NCBI GenBank assembly: GCA_017305635.1
Contig: JAFKKF010000019.1
Location: 1 to 64,000, forward strand
Source: Hyphomicrobiales bacterium
GTDB taxonomy: Bacteria > Pseudomonadota > Alphaproteobacteria > Rhizobiales > Kaistiaceae
DNA: 64,000 bases
Direction: 5' to 3'
Under the pieces are notes generated by a model, which searched no databases, was not told the origin of the DNA, and saw only the letters and a program-made list of their open reading frames with translations. Below, piece by piece: positions 45,558-54,337 of this stretch. The stretch's first letter is position 1; the number at the start of each line of letters is the position of its first letter. The translations under genes were made by a program, and so were the position numbers.

Positions 45558-46619
45558 ATGATGGAATACCGCCTGCTCGGCCGTTCGGGCCTGAAAGTCT
45601 CCGCGCTCGCCATGGGCACCTGGACGCTCGGCAACCGCAGCCCCGACAAGCCTACCGGCTCGATCGGCCTCAAGGATGCGCGGCGCCAGATGGACATGCT
45701 CATCGATGCCGGCGTCAACCTCATCGACACCGCCAACGTCTATACCCGCGGCCAGTCGGAGGAGATCGTCGGCGAGGCGCTCGAGGGCAGGCGCGAGCAC
45801 GTCCTCATCGCCACCAAGGCGCGCTTCAACATGTTCGGCCTGCCCAACACCGCCGGCAATTCGCGCATCAACCTCATCGCCGAATGCGAGCGCAGTCTGA
45901 AGCGCCTGCGCACCGACTGGATCGACCTCTATCAGCTCCACCAGTGGGACGGGCAGACGCCGCTGGAGGAGACCATGGAGGCCCTCGACACCCTCGTCCG
46001 CCAGGGCAAGGTGCGCTACGTCGGCTGCTCCAACTTCTCCGGCTGGCACATCATGAAGGCGCTCGCCGCCGCCGACGCGCGCGGCTACCAGCGCTTCGTC
46101 AGCCAGCAGATCCACTACACCCTGCAGGCGCGGGAATCGGAATACGAGCTCGTCCCCATCTCGCTCGACCAGGGCCTCGGCATCCTCGTCTGGAGTCCCA
46201 TCGCCGGCGGCCTCTTGTCGGGAAAATTCCGCCGCAAGGGCAAGGGCCCGAAGGGCTCGCGCCATTTCGACCGCGGCTTCAAGGAGCCGCCGATCCGCGA
46301 CGAGGAGAAGCTCTACGACATCATCGACGAGCTCGTCGCCATCGGCGAGGCGCATGACTGCTCGGCTGCCCGCGTCGCGCTCGCCTGGCTCCTCCAGCGC
46401 CCCGGCGTCTCCTCCCTCGTCATTGGCGGGCGCACCGAGGAGCAGTTCGCCGACAACCTCGCCGCCCTCGACCTGAAGCTTACGAAAGACGAGGTCCGCC
46501 GCCTCGATGCCGTCAGCGAGCCGCCGCTTCTCTATCCCTACTGGCACCAGGCGCTGACCGCCAATGACCGCCTCTCCCCGGCCGACATCCCGGCGATGAG
46601 CGACTACTGGAAGAGGTAG
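45558..46619 (+). CDS. Aldo/keto reductase (Kvbeta/YajO-like)
   Basis: The 353-residue NADPH-dependent barrel enzyme has the tetrad in NLIDTANVYTRGQSEEIVG (Asp, Tyr), HVLIATKARF (Lys) and LYQLHQWD (His), plus the C-terminal ARVALAWLLQRPGVSSLVIG motif. It reduces aldehydes or ketones. Two ATG codons follow each other; the second (45561) has better spacing from GGAG (45551-45554). It stands alone with its own promoter. Confidence 0.92.
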   Translation: MMEYRLLGRSGLKVSALAMGTWTLGNRSPDKPTGSIGLKDARRQMDMLIDAGVNLIDTANVYTRGQSEEIVGEALEGRREHVLIATKARFNMFGLPNTAGNSRINLIAECERSLKRLRTDWIDLYQLHQWDGQTPLEETMEALDTLVRQGKVRYVGCSNFSGWHIMKALAAADARGYQRFVSQQIHYTLQARESEYELVPISLDQGLGILVWSPIAGGLLSGKFRRKGKGPKGSRHFDRGFKEPPIRDEEKLYDIIDELVAIGEAHDCSAARVALAWLLQRPGVSSLVIGGRTEEQFADNLAALDLKLTKDEVRRLDAVSEPPLLYPYWHQALTANDRLSPADIPAMSDYWKR

Positions 46620-46648
46620 CGGAGATCAGGCGTCGCGACAGACTTCCT

Positions 46649-47491
46649 TCACGCTTCGACGCCCACCATCCGCTTCACCTCCGCCACCGTCACGCCCGCC
46701 TCCCGCAGCGACCGCAACGACGTGTCGCGGCTGGACTTGGCGAGCTTCCGTCCGGCCGCGTCCGTCACCAGCCGGTGGTGGTGATAGACCGGCGTCGGCA
46801 GGCCGAGGAGCCGCTGCAGGAGCATATGCGCCGCCGTCGCATGGAACAGGTCGCGCCCGCGCACGACATGGGTCACGCCCTGGAGCGCATCGTCCACCAC
46901 GACCGCGAGGTGATACGAGGTCGGCACCTCCCGCCGCGCCACGACGAAGTCGCCCCAGATCGCCGGATCGGCGGCGACGGTGCCATGCTCGCCCGCCGGC
47001 CCCTCCCCCGTCTCCGTCCATGACAGCGGCCCGGCCATGGCCGCCGCCTCCGCCATCCGCAGCCGCAGCACGTGCGGCTCGCCCGCCGCCACCGCTTCGT
47101 CCATTTCGCCCTCGTTACCCGGATAGAGCGGCGCCCCGTCCGGATCGCGCGGGCTTGTCGCGGTAACCCGCGCCGCGATCTCGCTGCGGCTCATGAAGCT
47201 CGGATAGACGAGGCCGCGTTCGCACAGCCGGTCCGTCGCCCGCACGTAATCCGCCATGTGATCGGACTGGCGCCGCACCGGTTCCTCCCATTCGATGCCG
47301 AGCCAGGCGAGGTCCGCATATATCTGCGCCTCGTATTCCGGCCGGCAGCGCTGCGGGTCGATATCCTCCATCCTGAGAAGGAACCGCCCGCCCGCCGCGC
47401 GGCAGAGCGCGAAATCGGTCAGCGCCGAATAGGCGTGGCCGAGATGCAGCTCGCCGTTCGGCGAGGGCGCGAAGCGGAAGACCGGCGTCAT
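46649..47491 (-). CDS. gluQ: Glutamyl-Q tRNA(Asp) synthetase
   Basis: The 280-residue protein is a shortened class I synthetase with the HIGH-like HLGHAYSA, LRMEDIDPQRCRPEYEAQIY, VVDDALQGVTHVVRGRDL and a KLAKS loop in place of KMSKS. It lacks the anticodon-binding part of full glutamyl-tRNA synthetase. GluQ attaches glutamate to queuosine-34 of tRNA-Asp. ATG 47491 gives the family start MTPVFRFAPSPNG. The GAGGGG is directly next to it, so the spacing is poor, and an upstream start (47527) is possible. Confidence 0.9.
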   Translation of the reverse strand: MTPVFRFAPSPNGELHLGHAYSALTDFALCRAAGGRFLLRMEDIDPQRCRPEYEAQIYADLAWLGIEWEEPVRRQSDHMADYVRATDRLCERGLVYPSFMSRSEIAARVTATSPRDPDGAPLYPGNEGEMDEAVAAGEPHVLRLRMAEAAAMAGPLSWTETGEGPAGEHGTVAADPAIWGDFVVARREVPTSYHLAVVVDDALQGVTHVVRGRDLFHATAAHMLLQRLLGLPTPVYHHHRLVTDAAGRKLAKSSRDTSLRSLREAGVTVAEVKRMVGVEA

Positions 47492-47549
47492 CCCCTCAGG
47501 CAAAGCATCGGCGACGCCGCGGGGCAAGCCGGCATGCTATGTCTTCCCC

Positions 47550-48194
47550 ATGCCCCGCCGCCTCATCGAGACCGAAGCCGACATTGCCGCCGGCCTCCGC
47601 AGCCTGATGCGGCGCGACCCGCGCCTCCGCGCCGTCGCGCGCGTCGCCGGCGAGGTGCCGGTCCGCCGCCGCCCCGGCGGCATGGAGGGGCTCGCCCGCA
47701 TCGTCGTCGGCCAGCAGCTTTCCGTCGCCAGCGCCGAGGCGATCTGGTCGCGCTTCGCCACCGCCTTCCCGGGCAGCCTTCCCGAGGCCATCCTCGCCGC
47801 CGACGAAGCGGCTTTGCGTGCTCCCGGCCTTTCCGCCGCGAAGATCCGCACGCTCCGCGCGCTATCCGAAGCCGTCGCCGGCGGCCTCGCCCTCGACGAG
47901 CTCGCCGCGCTTCCCGCCGAGGAGGCCCATGCCCGCCTCACCGCGGTGAAGGGCATCGGGCCGTGGACCGCCGACGTCTACCTCCTCTTCTGCCTCGGCC
48001 ATCCCGATATCTTCCCGGCCGGCGACCTCGCGCTCCGCTATGCCGTCGCCGAAGCCTTCGGCCTCGCCCCGCCGGTCACCGAGAAGGCGGTCGCCGCGAT
48101 CGCCGCCGCCTGGTCGCCCTGGCGGGGTGTCGCGGCCGCTCTCTTCTGGGCCTATTATCGCGCCCGCCGGCAGCGAAACGCGCTGCCGATCTGA
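47550..48194 (+). CDS. DNA-3-methyladenine glycosylase II (AlkA-like)
   Basis: The 214-residue enzyme has the helix-hairpin-helix and Gly/Pro-rich loop with catalytic Asp: RLTAVKGIGPWTADVYLLF followed by HPDIFPAGDLALRYA. It removes alkylated purines in base excision repair. The N-terminal AlkA_N domain of E. coli AlkA is absent, as in many alphaproteobacterial versions. It is divergent from gluQ. Confidence 0.92.
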   Translation: MPRRLIETEADIAAGLRSLMRRDPRLRAVARVAGEVPVRRRPGGMEGLARIVVGQQLSVASAEAIWSRFATAFPGSLPEAILAADEAALRAPGLSAAKIRTLRALSEAVAGGLALDELAALPAEEAHARLTAVKGIGPWTADVYLLFCLGHPDIFPAGDLALRYAVAEAFGLAPPVTEKAVAAIAAAWSPWRGVAAALFWAYYRARRQRNALPI

Positions 48195-48219
48195 TCTCAT
48201 TTTGCGAGTCCCGCCTCCC

Positions 48220-48876
48220 ATGCTTGACGGCCCCCGCCTCTCCCCCGCCAGCGGCCGCCCGGCCGCCAGCCTCGTCGTCTTCCTTCACGGCTACGGCGCC
48301 GACGGCAACGACCTGATCGACATCGGCCGCGCCTGGTCGAATTACCTGCCCGATACCGCCTTCGCCTCGCCGCACGCGCCTTCGCCCTGCGACCAGGCGC
48401 CCATGGGCCGGCAATGGTTCCCGCTCGCCATGGGCGACCCGCACCGGATCTGGCAGGGGGTGCAATCGGCCGCACCGGCGCTCGATGCCTTCCTCGACGC
48501 GGAGCTGAAGCGCCTCGGCCTCGGCGACGCCCACCTCGCCCTCGTCGGCTTCAGCCAGGGCACCATGATGGCGCTTCATGTCGGCCTCCGCCGCAGGGCG
48601 AGGATCGCCGGCATCGTTGGTTATTCCGGCTATCTCGCCGGCGCCGAGGATCTCGGCGAGACGGTCAACCGCCCGCCCATCCTGCTCGTCCATGGCGATG
48701 CCGATCAGGTCGTGCCGGTCATCGCGCTGCATGGCGCGGCTGAGGCGCTCGGCCGCGCCGGATTCCCGGTCGAGTGGCACGTCTCGCCCGGCCTCGCCCA
48801 CGGCATCGACGAGCAGGGCCTCCGCCTCGGCGCCGATTTCCTGCGGCGGGTATTTGCGGGGAAGGCAGAGAGGTAA
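48220..48876 (+). CDS. Phospholipase/carboxylesterase family hydrolase
   Basis: The 218-residue alpha/beta hydrolase has the oxyanion part VVFLHGYGADGNDL, nucleophile elbow ALVGFSQGTMMAL (Ser), Asp in LLVHGDADQVVPV and His in SPGLAHGID. The length and motifs match the YpfH/acyl-protein-thioesterase group. No signal peptide is visible. It follows the glycosylase by 25 bases. Confidence 0.92.
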   Translation: MLDGPRLSPASGRPAASLVVFLHGYGADGNDLIDIGRAWSNYLPDTAFASPHAPSPCDQAPMGRQWFPLAMGDPHRIWQGVQSAAPALDAFLDAELKRLGLGDAHLALVGFSQGTMMALHVGLRRRARIAGIVGYSGYLAGAEDLGETVNRPPILLVHGDADQVVPVIALHGAAEALGRAGFPVEWHVSPGLAHGIDEQGLRLGADFLRRVFAGKAER

Positions 48877-48884
48877 AGGTGCGC

Positions 48885-48960
48885 GACGCCCGCCCTCGCC
48901 CCGGTGGGGAGAGGGCCGTCGAGCTTGGGAGCGCAGCGATCTAGCGAGACGGGGAGAGGT
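48885..48960. repeat. Intergenic repeat-like element
   Basis: The segment contains the self-complementary blocks CCCTCGCCCC, GGGGAGAGGG and again GACGGGGAGAGGT around GCGCAGCGATCTAGCGAG. This is the style of short interspersed palindromic repeats found many times in alphaproteobacterial genomes. Only one clear copy was noticed in this window. Confidence 0.45.
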
Positions 48961-48976
48961 CAAGCGCCCAGCCCCC

Positions 48977-50146
48977 TCAGATCACCCCGCGCGCGGCGAG
49001 GTTCCGCATCAGCGCGCCCGTGCCGAAGGTCCACGCTTCGGCATCGCCGCAATGGACGACGCGGTTGGCGAGCCGGCCGAGCTTCGGCGAGGCGATGGTC
49101 ACCACGTCGCCGACCTTGTGGGTGAAGCCCTGCCCCTTGCCGTCGCGATCCTGGATCGGCGCGAACATGGTGCCGAGATAGAGCACGAACCCGTCCGGGT
49201 ACTGGTGGTGCGAGCCGATGGTCGAGGCGACGAGGTCGGCCGGGTCCCGGCTGATCCGCCCCATGTCGCTCTTCCCCTCGAGCTTGAACCCGTCCTCGCC
49301 TTCGACCGTGAGGCTGACCGTCGCGCGCCGCACGTCGTCGAGCGAGAAGGTGTCGTCGAAGAGCCGGATGAAGGGCCCGATCGAGGCGCTGGCATTGTTG
49401 TCCTTCGCTTTGCCGAGGAGGAGCGCCGAGCGTCCCTCGACGTCGCGGAGGTTGACGTCGTTGCCGAGCGCGGCGCCGACGATTGCGCCCGCGGCATTCA
49501 CCACCACCACCACCTCGGGCTCGGGATTGTTCCAGGTCGACATCGGATGGATGCCGACCTCGGCCAAGTGCCCGACCGCCGCCATCGGCGGCGCCTTGGT
49601 GAAGACCTCGGCATCGGGCCCGATGCCGACCTCGAGATATTGCGACCACATGCCCTTCTTGATGAGCAGGTCCTTCAGCGCCATCGCCTGCGGCGAGCCC
49701 GGCTTCAGGCGCGACAGGTCGTCGCCGATCATGCCGGTGATCTCGGCCCTCAGCGAAACCGCCTGCTCGGGGGCGCCCCGCGCGCGCTCCTCGATGACCC
49801 GCTCCAGCATCGAGACGGCAAAGGTCACGCCCGCCGCCTTGATCGCCTGCAGGTCGGTCGGCGCAACCAGCCAGGGCTTGCCCGGTTTCCGCGCGGCGCG
49901 CGGCGTCCCGGCGAGCAGTTCGCCGACCGGCATCAGCCGTTCGCCTTCCGCCTCGCGGGCGAGCTTCGCTGCATCCTTCGCGTTGCAGAGCTCGCTCATC
50001 GTCGGCACGGCCTTCGTGATGTCGAAGACCACGCCGTCGCGCACGGCCACCACCGAGGGGCCTCCGAGGTCCAGGCGCCAGATGCGGCCGACGAGCACCC
50101 CGCCGTCCTCCGGCAGCGCGAATGAGGCCGTTGCGTTCATTTCCAT
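48977..50146 (-). CDS. Fumarylacetoacetate hydrolase (FAH) family protein
   Basis: The 389-residue protein has the FAH C-terminal fold: EVGIHPMSTWNNPEPEVVVV with the metal-binding Glu residues, GNDVNLRDVEGRSALLLGKA with Asp, and HQYPDGFVLYLGTMFAP. This longer subgroup includes 2-keto-3-deoxy-sugar-acid dehydratases of oxidative pentose pathways in rhizobia and Azospirillum. A role in sugar-acid degradation is inferred from that and from the UxaA-like and sugar kinase genes nearby. ATG 50146 has GGGGGAA upstream. Confidence 0.88.
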   Translation of the reverse strand: MEMNATASFALPEDGGVLVGRIWRLDLGGPSVVAVRDGVVFDITKAVPTMSELCNAKDAAKLAREAEGERLMPVGELLAGTPRAARKPGKPWLVAPTDLQAIKAAGVTFAVSMLERVIEERARGAPEQAVSLRAEITGMIGDDLSRLKPGSPQAMALKDLLIKKGMWSQYLEVGIGPDAEVFTKAPPMAAVGHLAEVGIHPMSTWNNPEPEVVVVVNAAGAIVGAALGNDVNLRDVEGRSALLLGKAKDNNASASIGPFIRLFDDTFSLDDVRRATVSLTVEGEDGFKLEGKSDMGRISRDPADLVASTIGSHHQYPDGFVLYLGTMFAPIQDRDGKGQGFTHKVGDVVTIASPKLGRLANRVVHCGDAEAWTFGTGALMRNLAARGVI

Positions 50147-50360
50147 GGCGAGTTCCCCCGGAGCTTTTCCCTTCTCGCTAACACGTTGTCGGCGACTGTG
50201 TCATTTGCGTCCTTGCGGCGGAGGCCGGATGCGTGTCGAAATCATGCCGACCGGAGCCGGCGCGGGGAATCGCCGGCCGCCGGTTGGCCCGGTGCCTGCA
50301 TGGTCCGGGCATTGGCGCAATCCTGCCCCCGGGGCCGGGGGACGGTGAGGGATTCTTGTC

Positions 50361-50795
50361 ATGCGGGGAACTTCCAGCCTGTCTGCCGTGGCGGCCTTCT
50401 GCTGCCTCGTCGCCCATCCGGCGCTCGCCGCAGCGCCCGATGTCATCGACGCGCCGCGCGCCGAGCCGAGGATGGGCCTTGCCGCCATTGCCGGCATCGG
50501 GCCCTACCGCCTCGACACCGAGATGACCGTCCATAACTGGGCGCTCTGCATCTCGGCCGACGTCGCGACCAGCCTCGTCAAGGCGCGGGGCGAGGGCAAG
50601 GCGCAGGGCGACGCGGTCTATGCCGATCTCAGGGCGAAGAAGGCCTGCGGCATCTTCCCCGAGCTCCAGGTGATCCTCCAGCAGCGGGTCCTCGATTCCC
50701 CGTCCGACGAGGTCGGGCAGGCGCAGATCTTCGGCGCGCTGGTCAAGTTCTCCGGGCAGTGGGCGAAGGCCTTCGTCGTCTCCGCCGAGGAATAG
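50361..50795 (+). CDS. Secreted protein of unknown function, 144 residues
   Basis: The product begins with a signal peptide (MRGTSSLSAVAAFCCLVAHP up to ALA near residue 24). The mature part has YRLDTEMTVHNWALCISADVA and KKACGIFPELQVILQQRVLD, with two Cys that may pair. I do not recognise a family. GAGGGA lies nine bases upstream of the ATG. It is convergent with the HAD gene and divergent from the FAH gene. Confidence 0.65.
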   Translation: MRGTSSLSAVAAFCCLVAHPALAAAPDVIDAPRAEPRMGLAAIAGIGPYRLDTEMTVHNWALCISADVATSLVKARGEGKAQGDAVYADLRAKKACGIFPELQVILQQRVLDSPSDEVGQAQIFGALVKFSGQWAKAFVVSAEE

Positions 50796-50815
50796 AGAGC
50801 GACGGACAAGCAGCC

Positions 50816-51520
50816 TCAGCCGATCTCCCGGATGAGGTCGACCACCTCGCCGAGATGGGCGAGCTGGCGGAAGCGCGGCGCCGTGCGCGGCTCCTCGGCA
50901 TGCTCCACCGCCCAGGTCAGCGCATGCGGGATGTGCACGCCCCATCCGCCCGCCTCGATCGCCGGGATCACGTCCGACTTCAGCGAGTTGCCGATCATCA
51001 TCGCCCGGTCGGGCCCGTCGCCGTAGCGCTCGAAGATGCGCCGGTAGGTCGCGGCGCTCTTGTCGCTGACGATCTCGACCGCGTCGAACAGGTCCCCGAG
51101 GCCGGACTGGGCGAGCTTCCGCTCCTGGTCGAAGAGGTCGCCCTTGGTGATCAGGATGACGCGATGCGTCCCGGCGAGTCGCTCGAGCGTCTCGCGGGCG
51201 CCCGGCAGCGTCTCGACCGGATGGCGGAGCATCTCACGGCCGGCCGCGAGTATCGCCTCGATGACCGTCCCCGGTATCCGGCCGTTGGTCAGCTCGATCG
51301 CCGTCTCCACCATCGACAGCGTGAAGCCTTTGATTCCAAAGCCATAAAGGTGAAGGTTGCGCTTCTCCACCGCGAGCAGTTGCTCGGCGATCACCTTGGG
51401 ATCGACGTATTCGGCTAGCATCCCGGCGAAGCGTTCTTCGGTCATCCGGAAGAACTGCTCGTTCTGCCAGAGCGTATCGTCGGCATCGAAGCCGATCGCC
51501 GACAGGGCTTGCGAAGACAT
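50816..51520 (-). CDS. HAD-family hydrolase
   Basis: The 234-residue phosphatase has motif I as IGFDADDTLWQNEQFF, motif II VILITKGDLFDQERKL, Lys in DKSAATYRRIF and motif IV MIGNSLKSDVIPAIEAGG. The FDADDTLW variant is typical of a HAD group found in rhizobia. The substrate is unknown. The start at 51520 gives MSSQALSAIGFD; there is a weak ribosome site. It lies after the UxaA-like gene on the same strand, beyond a hairpin. Confidence 0.9.
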   Translation of the reverse strand: MSSQALSAIGFDADDTLWQNEQFFRMTEERFAGMLAEYVDPKVIAEQLLAVEKRNLHLYGFGIKGFTLSMVETAIELTNGRIPGTVIEAILAAGREMLRHPVETLPGARETLERLAGTHRVILITKGDLFDQERKLAQSGLGDLFDAVEIVSDKSAATYRRIFERYGDGPDRAMMIGNSLKSDVIPAIEAGGWGVHIPHALTWAVEHAEEPRTAPRFRQLAHLGEVVDLIREIG

Positions 51521-51540
51521 GACCCGTGCCTCGCCTGTCC

Positions 51541-51563
51541 GGCGCAGCAATTTATGCTGCGCC
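51541..51563 (-). terminator. Terminator-like hairpin after the UxaA-like gene
   Basis: GGCGCAGCA (51541-51549) and TGCTGCGCC (51555-51563) form a perfect 9-bp stem with loop ATTTA, twelve bases past the stop of the 51575 gene. No T run follows on the minus strand, so termination may be partial. Confidence 0.55.
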
Positions 51564-51574
51564 GACCTTTGCGA

Positions 51575-53137
51575 TTACATCACCGCGCCGATCTGCCACG
51601 GCACGAACTCGTTGTCGCCGTAGCCGAGCGCTTCCGACTTCGATTCCTCGCCCGAAGCCACCGCGATCACCTTCTGCAGGATCTCGCGGCCCTTCGCCTC
51701 GATGGTCACGCCGTCGAGGATGTCGCCGCAATTGATGTCCATGTCCTCGGTCTGCTTCAAGTACATGTCGTTGTTCGTCGCCAGCTTGATCGACGGCGCC
51801 GGCTTGAAGCCGAAGGCCGATCCCCGCCCGGTGGTGAAGCAGATGATGTTGCAGCCCGACGCCACCTGGCCGGTCACGCCGACCGGGTCGTAGCCGGGCG
51901 AATCCATGAACACGAAGCCGCGCGTGGTGATCGGCTCGGCATAGTGGAAGACGCCGCGAAGCGTCGTCGTGCCGCCCTTCGCCGCCGCGCCGAGCGACTT
52001 CTCGAGGATGGTGGTGAGCCCGCCCGCCTTGTTGCCGGGTGACGGGTTGTTGTTCATCTCGCCGCCATTGCGGGCGGTGTATTCTTCCCACCACTTGATG
52101 ATGCCGACGAGCTTCTCGCCGATCTCGCGGGTAGCGGCGCGCCGGGTCAGCAGATGCTCGGCGCCGTAGATCTCCGGCGTCTCGCAGAGCACGGCCGTGC
52201 CGCCCTGCTCGACCAGCAGGTCGGCCGCCTTGCCGAGCGCGGGATTGGCGGTGATGCCCGAATAGCCGTCCGAGCCGCCGCACTGGAGCGCGAGCATGAT
52301 CTCGGAGGCCGGCACGGTCTCGCGCCGGAAGGCATTCGCCGCCGGCAGCATCTCCTTCAGCATCTCGACGCCGCGGTCGACCGTCTTCCGCGTGCCGCCG
52401 GTCGCCTGGATGGTCATGGTCCGGAACATCTCGTTCTCTTTCAGACCATAGTCTTCCATCAGCCCCGGGATCTGCATCACCTCGCAGCCGAGGCCCACCA
52501 TCAGCGCGCCGGCGAGGTTCGGGTGGTTGGCATAGCCCCACTCCGTGCGCTCGAGCACCGCGAAGCCCTCCGAGCCCTTGCCCGCCATGCCGCAGCCGGT
52601 TCCCTGCACGAAAGGCACGACGCCGTCGATATGCGGATAGTCGTCGAGGATGCCGGAGCGGTTGAAGGCATCGGCGATGAAGCGTGCCACCGACGCCGAG
52701 CAGTTCACGCTGGTGAGGATGCCGAGATAGTTGCGCGTGCCGACCTTGCCGTTCTTGCGCTTGTAGCCCTGGAAGGTCATGCGCTCGCCGAGCGGCAGCA
52801 CCTTCTCCGGCTCCGCCGCTTCGGCGAATTGATAGTCGCGGGCGAAATCATGCACCATGCAATTGTGCTCGTGCACGTGCTCGCCTGGCCGGATCGGCAC
52901 CTTGGCGAAGCCGATGATCTGCCCGAATTTCAGGACCGGCTGTCCCTCGGCGATGGCCGCGGTCGCCATCTTGTGCCCCTTCGGCACGCGGCTCACCGCC
53001 GTGATCCCCTCCACGGTGGCGCCGGGCAGGATCGGATCGATCGAGACGACCACGTTGTCGCTCGGATCGAGCCTCAGGAAGCGTGGATTTCCGGCCCGCT
53101 CGGAGAGGCGGATCGGCTGGACATTGGTATCGGTCAT
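51575..53137 (-). CDS. UxaA/GarD-family dehydratase (altronate dehydratase-like)
   Basis: The 520-residue protein fuses an N-terminal SAF-type domain (GPGATVEGI-like region, RPGEHVHEHNCMVHDFARDY around residues 80-100) and a large UxaA/GarD catalytic part with FQGYKRKNGKVGTRNYLGIL, GTGCGMAGKG, LALQCGGSDGYSGITANPA and FTTGRGSAFGFKPAPSIKL. The Cys, His and Asp residues expected to bind iron are present. It dehydrates a sugar acid (altronate, galactarate or similar) to a 2-keto-3-deoxy acid. It follows the ribokinase-type gene by 118 bases on the same strand. Confidence 0.92.
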   Translation of the reverse strand: MTDTNVQPIRLSERAGNPRFLRLDPSDNVVVSIDPILPGATVEGITAVSRVPKGHKMATAAIAEGQPVLKFGQIIGFAKVPIRPGEHVHEHNCMVHDFARDYQFAEAAEPEKVLPLGERMTFQGYKRKNGKVGTRNYLGILTSVNCSASVARFIADAFNRSGILDDYPHIDGVVPFVQGTGCGMAGKGSEGFAVLERTEWGYANHPNLAGALMVGLGCEVMQIPGLMEDYGLKENEMFRTMTIQATGGTRKTVDRGVEMLKEMLPAANAFRRETVPASEIMLALQCGGSDGYSGITANPALGKAADLLVEQGGTAVLCETPEIYGAEHLLTRRAATREIGEKLVGIIKWWEEYTARNGGEMNNNPSPGNKAGGLTTILEKSLGAAAKGGTTTLRGVFHYAEPITTRGFVFMDSPGYDPVGVTGQVASGCNIICFTTGRGSAFGFKPAPSIKLATNNDMYLKQTEDMDINCGDILDGVTIEAKGREILQKVIAVASGEESKSEALGYGDNEFVPWQIGAVM

Positions 53138-53255
53138 GGCGGGGCAGGCCTTTTCAGGGGGCAACGGGGAGCGCCGGTATCGGCAATGATATGGCGGGAA
53201 TCCCGCCCGACTTCAAACTGGCTCTAATTCCCATGCCAGCTGAAATGTCAGTTCG

Positions 53256-54152
53256 TCAACGGGCCGCCGCCTCGATCTCGGCCCGTCTCGGGAAGCTCGG
53301 CTGCGCGCCTTCCCTGGTGCAGGCGAGCGAGCCGGCGATCGCCGCGAATTTCATCGCGGTTGCGAGGTCGGCACCCTGGTCGAGCCAGGCCGACAGCACG
53401 CCGGCGAAAGTATCACCCGCCCCGGTAGTATCGACCGGCTTCACCGGAATGGCCGAAACCCGCACGACGCCCGCCTTCCCGGCCGCGATGGCGCCCTCCG
53501 GCCCGAGCGTGGCGATCACCGTCAGCCCGAGCTTGTCCGCGAGCCCCTTCACGGTCGCTTCCGCGTCGCCCGCCTTGAGGCCGAGCGCGCCGGCGAAATC
53601 CGCCGCCTCGTGCTCGTTGACGATGAGCGTCGAAACCGGCGCCAGCTGCTCGGCCGAAAGCGGCGAGAACGGCGCCAGCGACAGGACCACCGTCGCGCCC
53701 GCCGCCTTGCCGGCCTTGGCAGCGGCCAGCGTCTCGGCGAGCGGCACCTCCATCTGGAGGAGAAGCGTGTCGCCCTTGTTGAGGGCTCCCGCGGCGATCT
53801 GCGAGGCTCGCGCTTCCGCATTGGCGCCCGGCGACACGACGATCGTGTTCTCGCCCTTCTGATCCACCGTGATGATGGCGACGCCGGTCGTGCCATGCCG
53901 GCGGCGCACGGCGGACAGATCGACGCCCGCCGGCTCCAACTCCTGCAGCGCCACGCCGGCGACGCTGTCGTCACCGATGACGCCGATCATCTTGACCTTC
54001 GCCCCGGCACGACGCGCGGCGAGCGCCTGGTTGGCGCCCTTGCCCCCCGGAATAAGCTGGAGGTCCGAGCCATGCACGGTCTCCCCGGGCTTCGGTATCG
54101 CCACGACGCGGCTGACCAGGTCGACATTGAGCGATCCGAAGACGGTGATCAT
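53256..54152 (-). CDS. Ribokinase/PfkB-family sugar kinase
   Basis: The 298-residue kinase has the PfkB signatures GKGANQALAARRAGAKVKMI and the C-terminal VKPVDTTGAGDTFAGVLSA with the catalytic Asp. It is closest in feel to ribokinase (MITVFGSLNVDLV start). It phosphorylates ribose or a related sugar with ATP. The ATG at 54152 has GGAAG upstream. A ribokinase would also use ribose set free by the nucleoside hydrolase at 28610. It is divergent from pyc. Confidence 0.92.
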   Translation of the reverse strand: MITVFGSLNVDLVSRVVAIPKPGETVHGSDLQLIPGGKGANQALAARRAGAKVKMIGVIGDDSVAGVALQELEPAGVDLSAVRRRHGTTGVAIITVDQKGENTIVVSPGANAEARASQIAAGALNKGDTLLLQMEVPLAETLAAAKAGKAAGATVVLSLAPFSPLSAEQLAPVSTLIVNEHEAADFAGALGLKAGDAEATVKGLADKLGLTVIATLGPEGAIAAGKAGVVRVSAIPVKPVDTTGAGDTFAGVLSAWLDQGADLATAMKFAAIAGSLACTREGAQPSFPRRAEIEAAAR

Positions 54153-54197
54153 GGGCGGCTTCCTGCCGTTCTGGAATGAAGGTCCCGGGCGATTGCG

Positions 54198-54203
54198 CTT
54201 ATA
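54198..54203 (-). promoter_or_regulatory. Candidate -10 box of the ribokinase gene
   Basis: TATAAG on the minus strand, 46 bases upstream of the ATG at 54152, in GC-rich DNA. No strong -35 box precedes it. Confidence 0.3.
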
Positions 54204-54337
54204 GCAATGGCGGCGCGGCCTAGCCACCGAGCCGATCCGTGCGGCTCTCCCGCAAAGCAGCATGTCATTTCGCAATTGCGTAACTGGCGCGGGACATGCA
54301 TTGAATTTGGGCAACCGTCTCCGGGGAGCTTTTTCGC

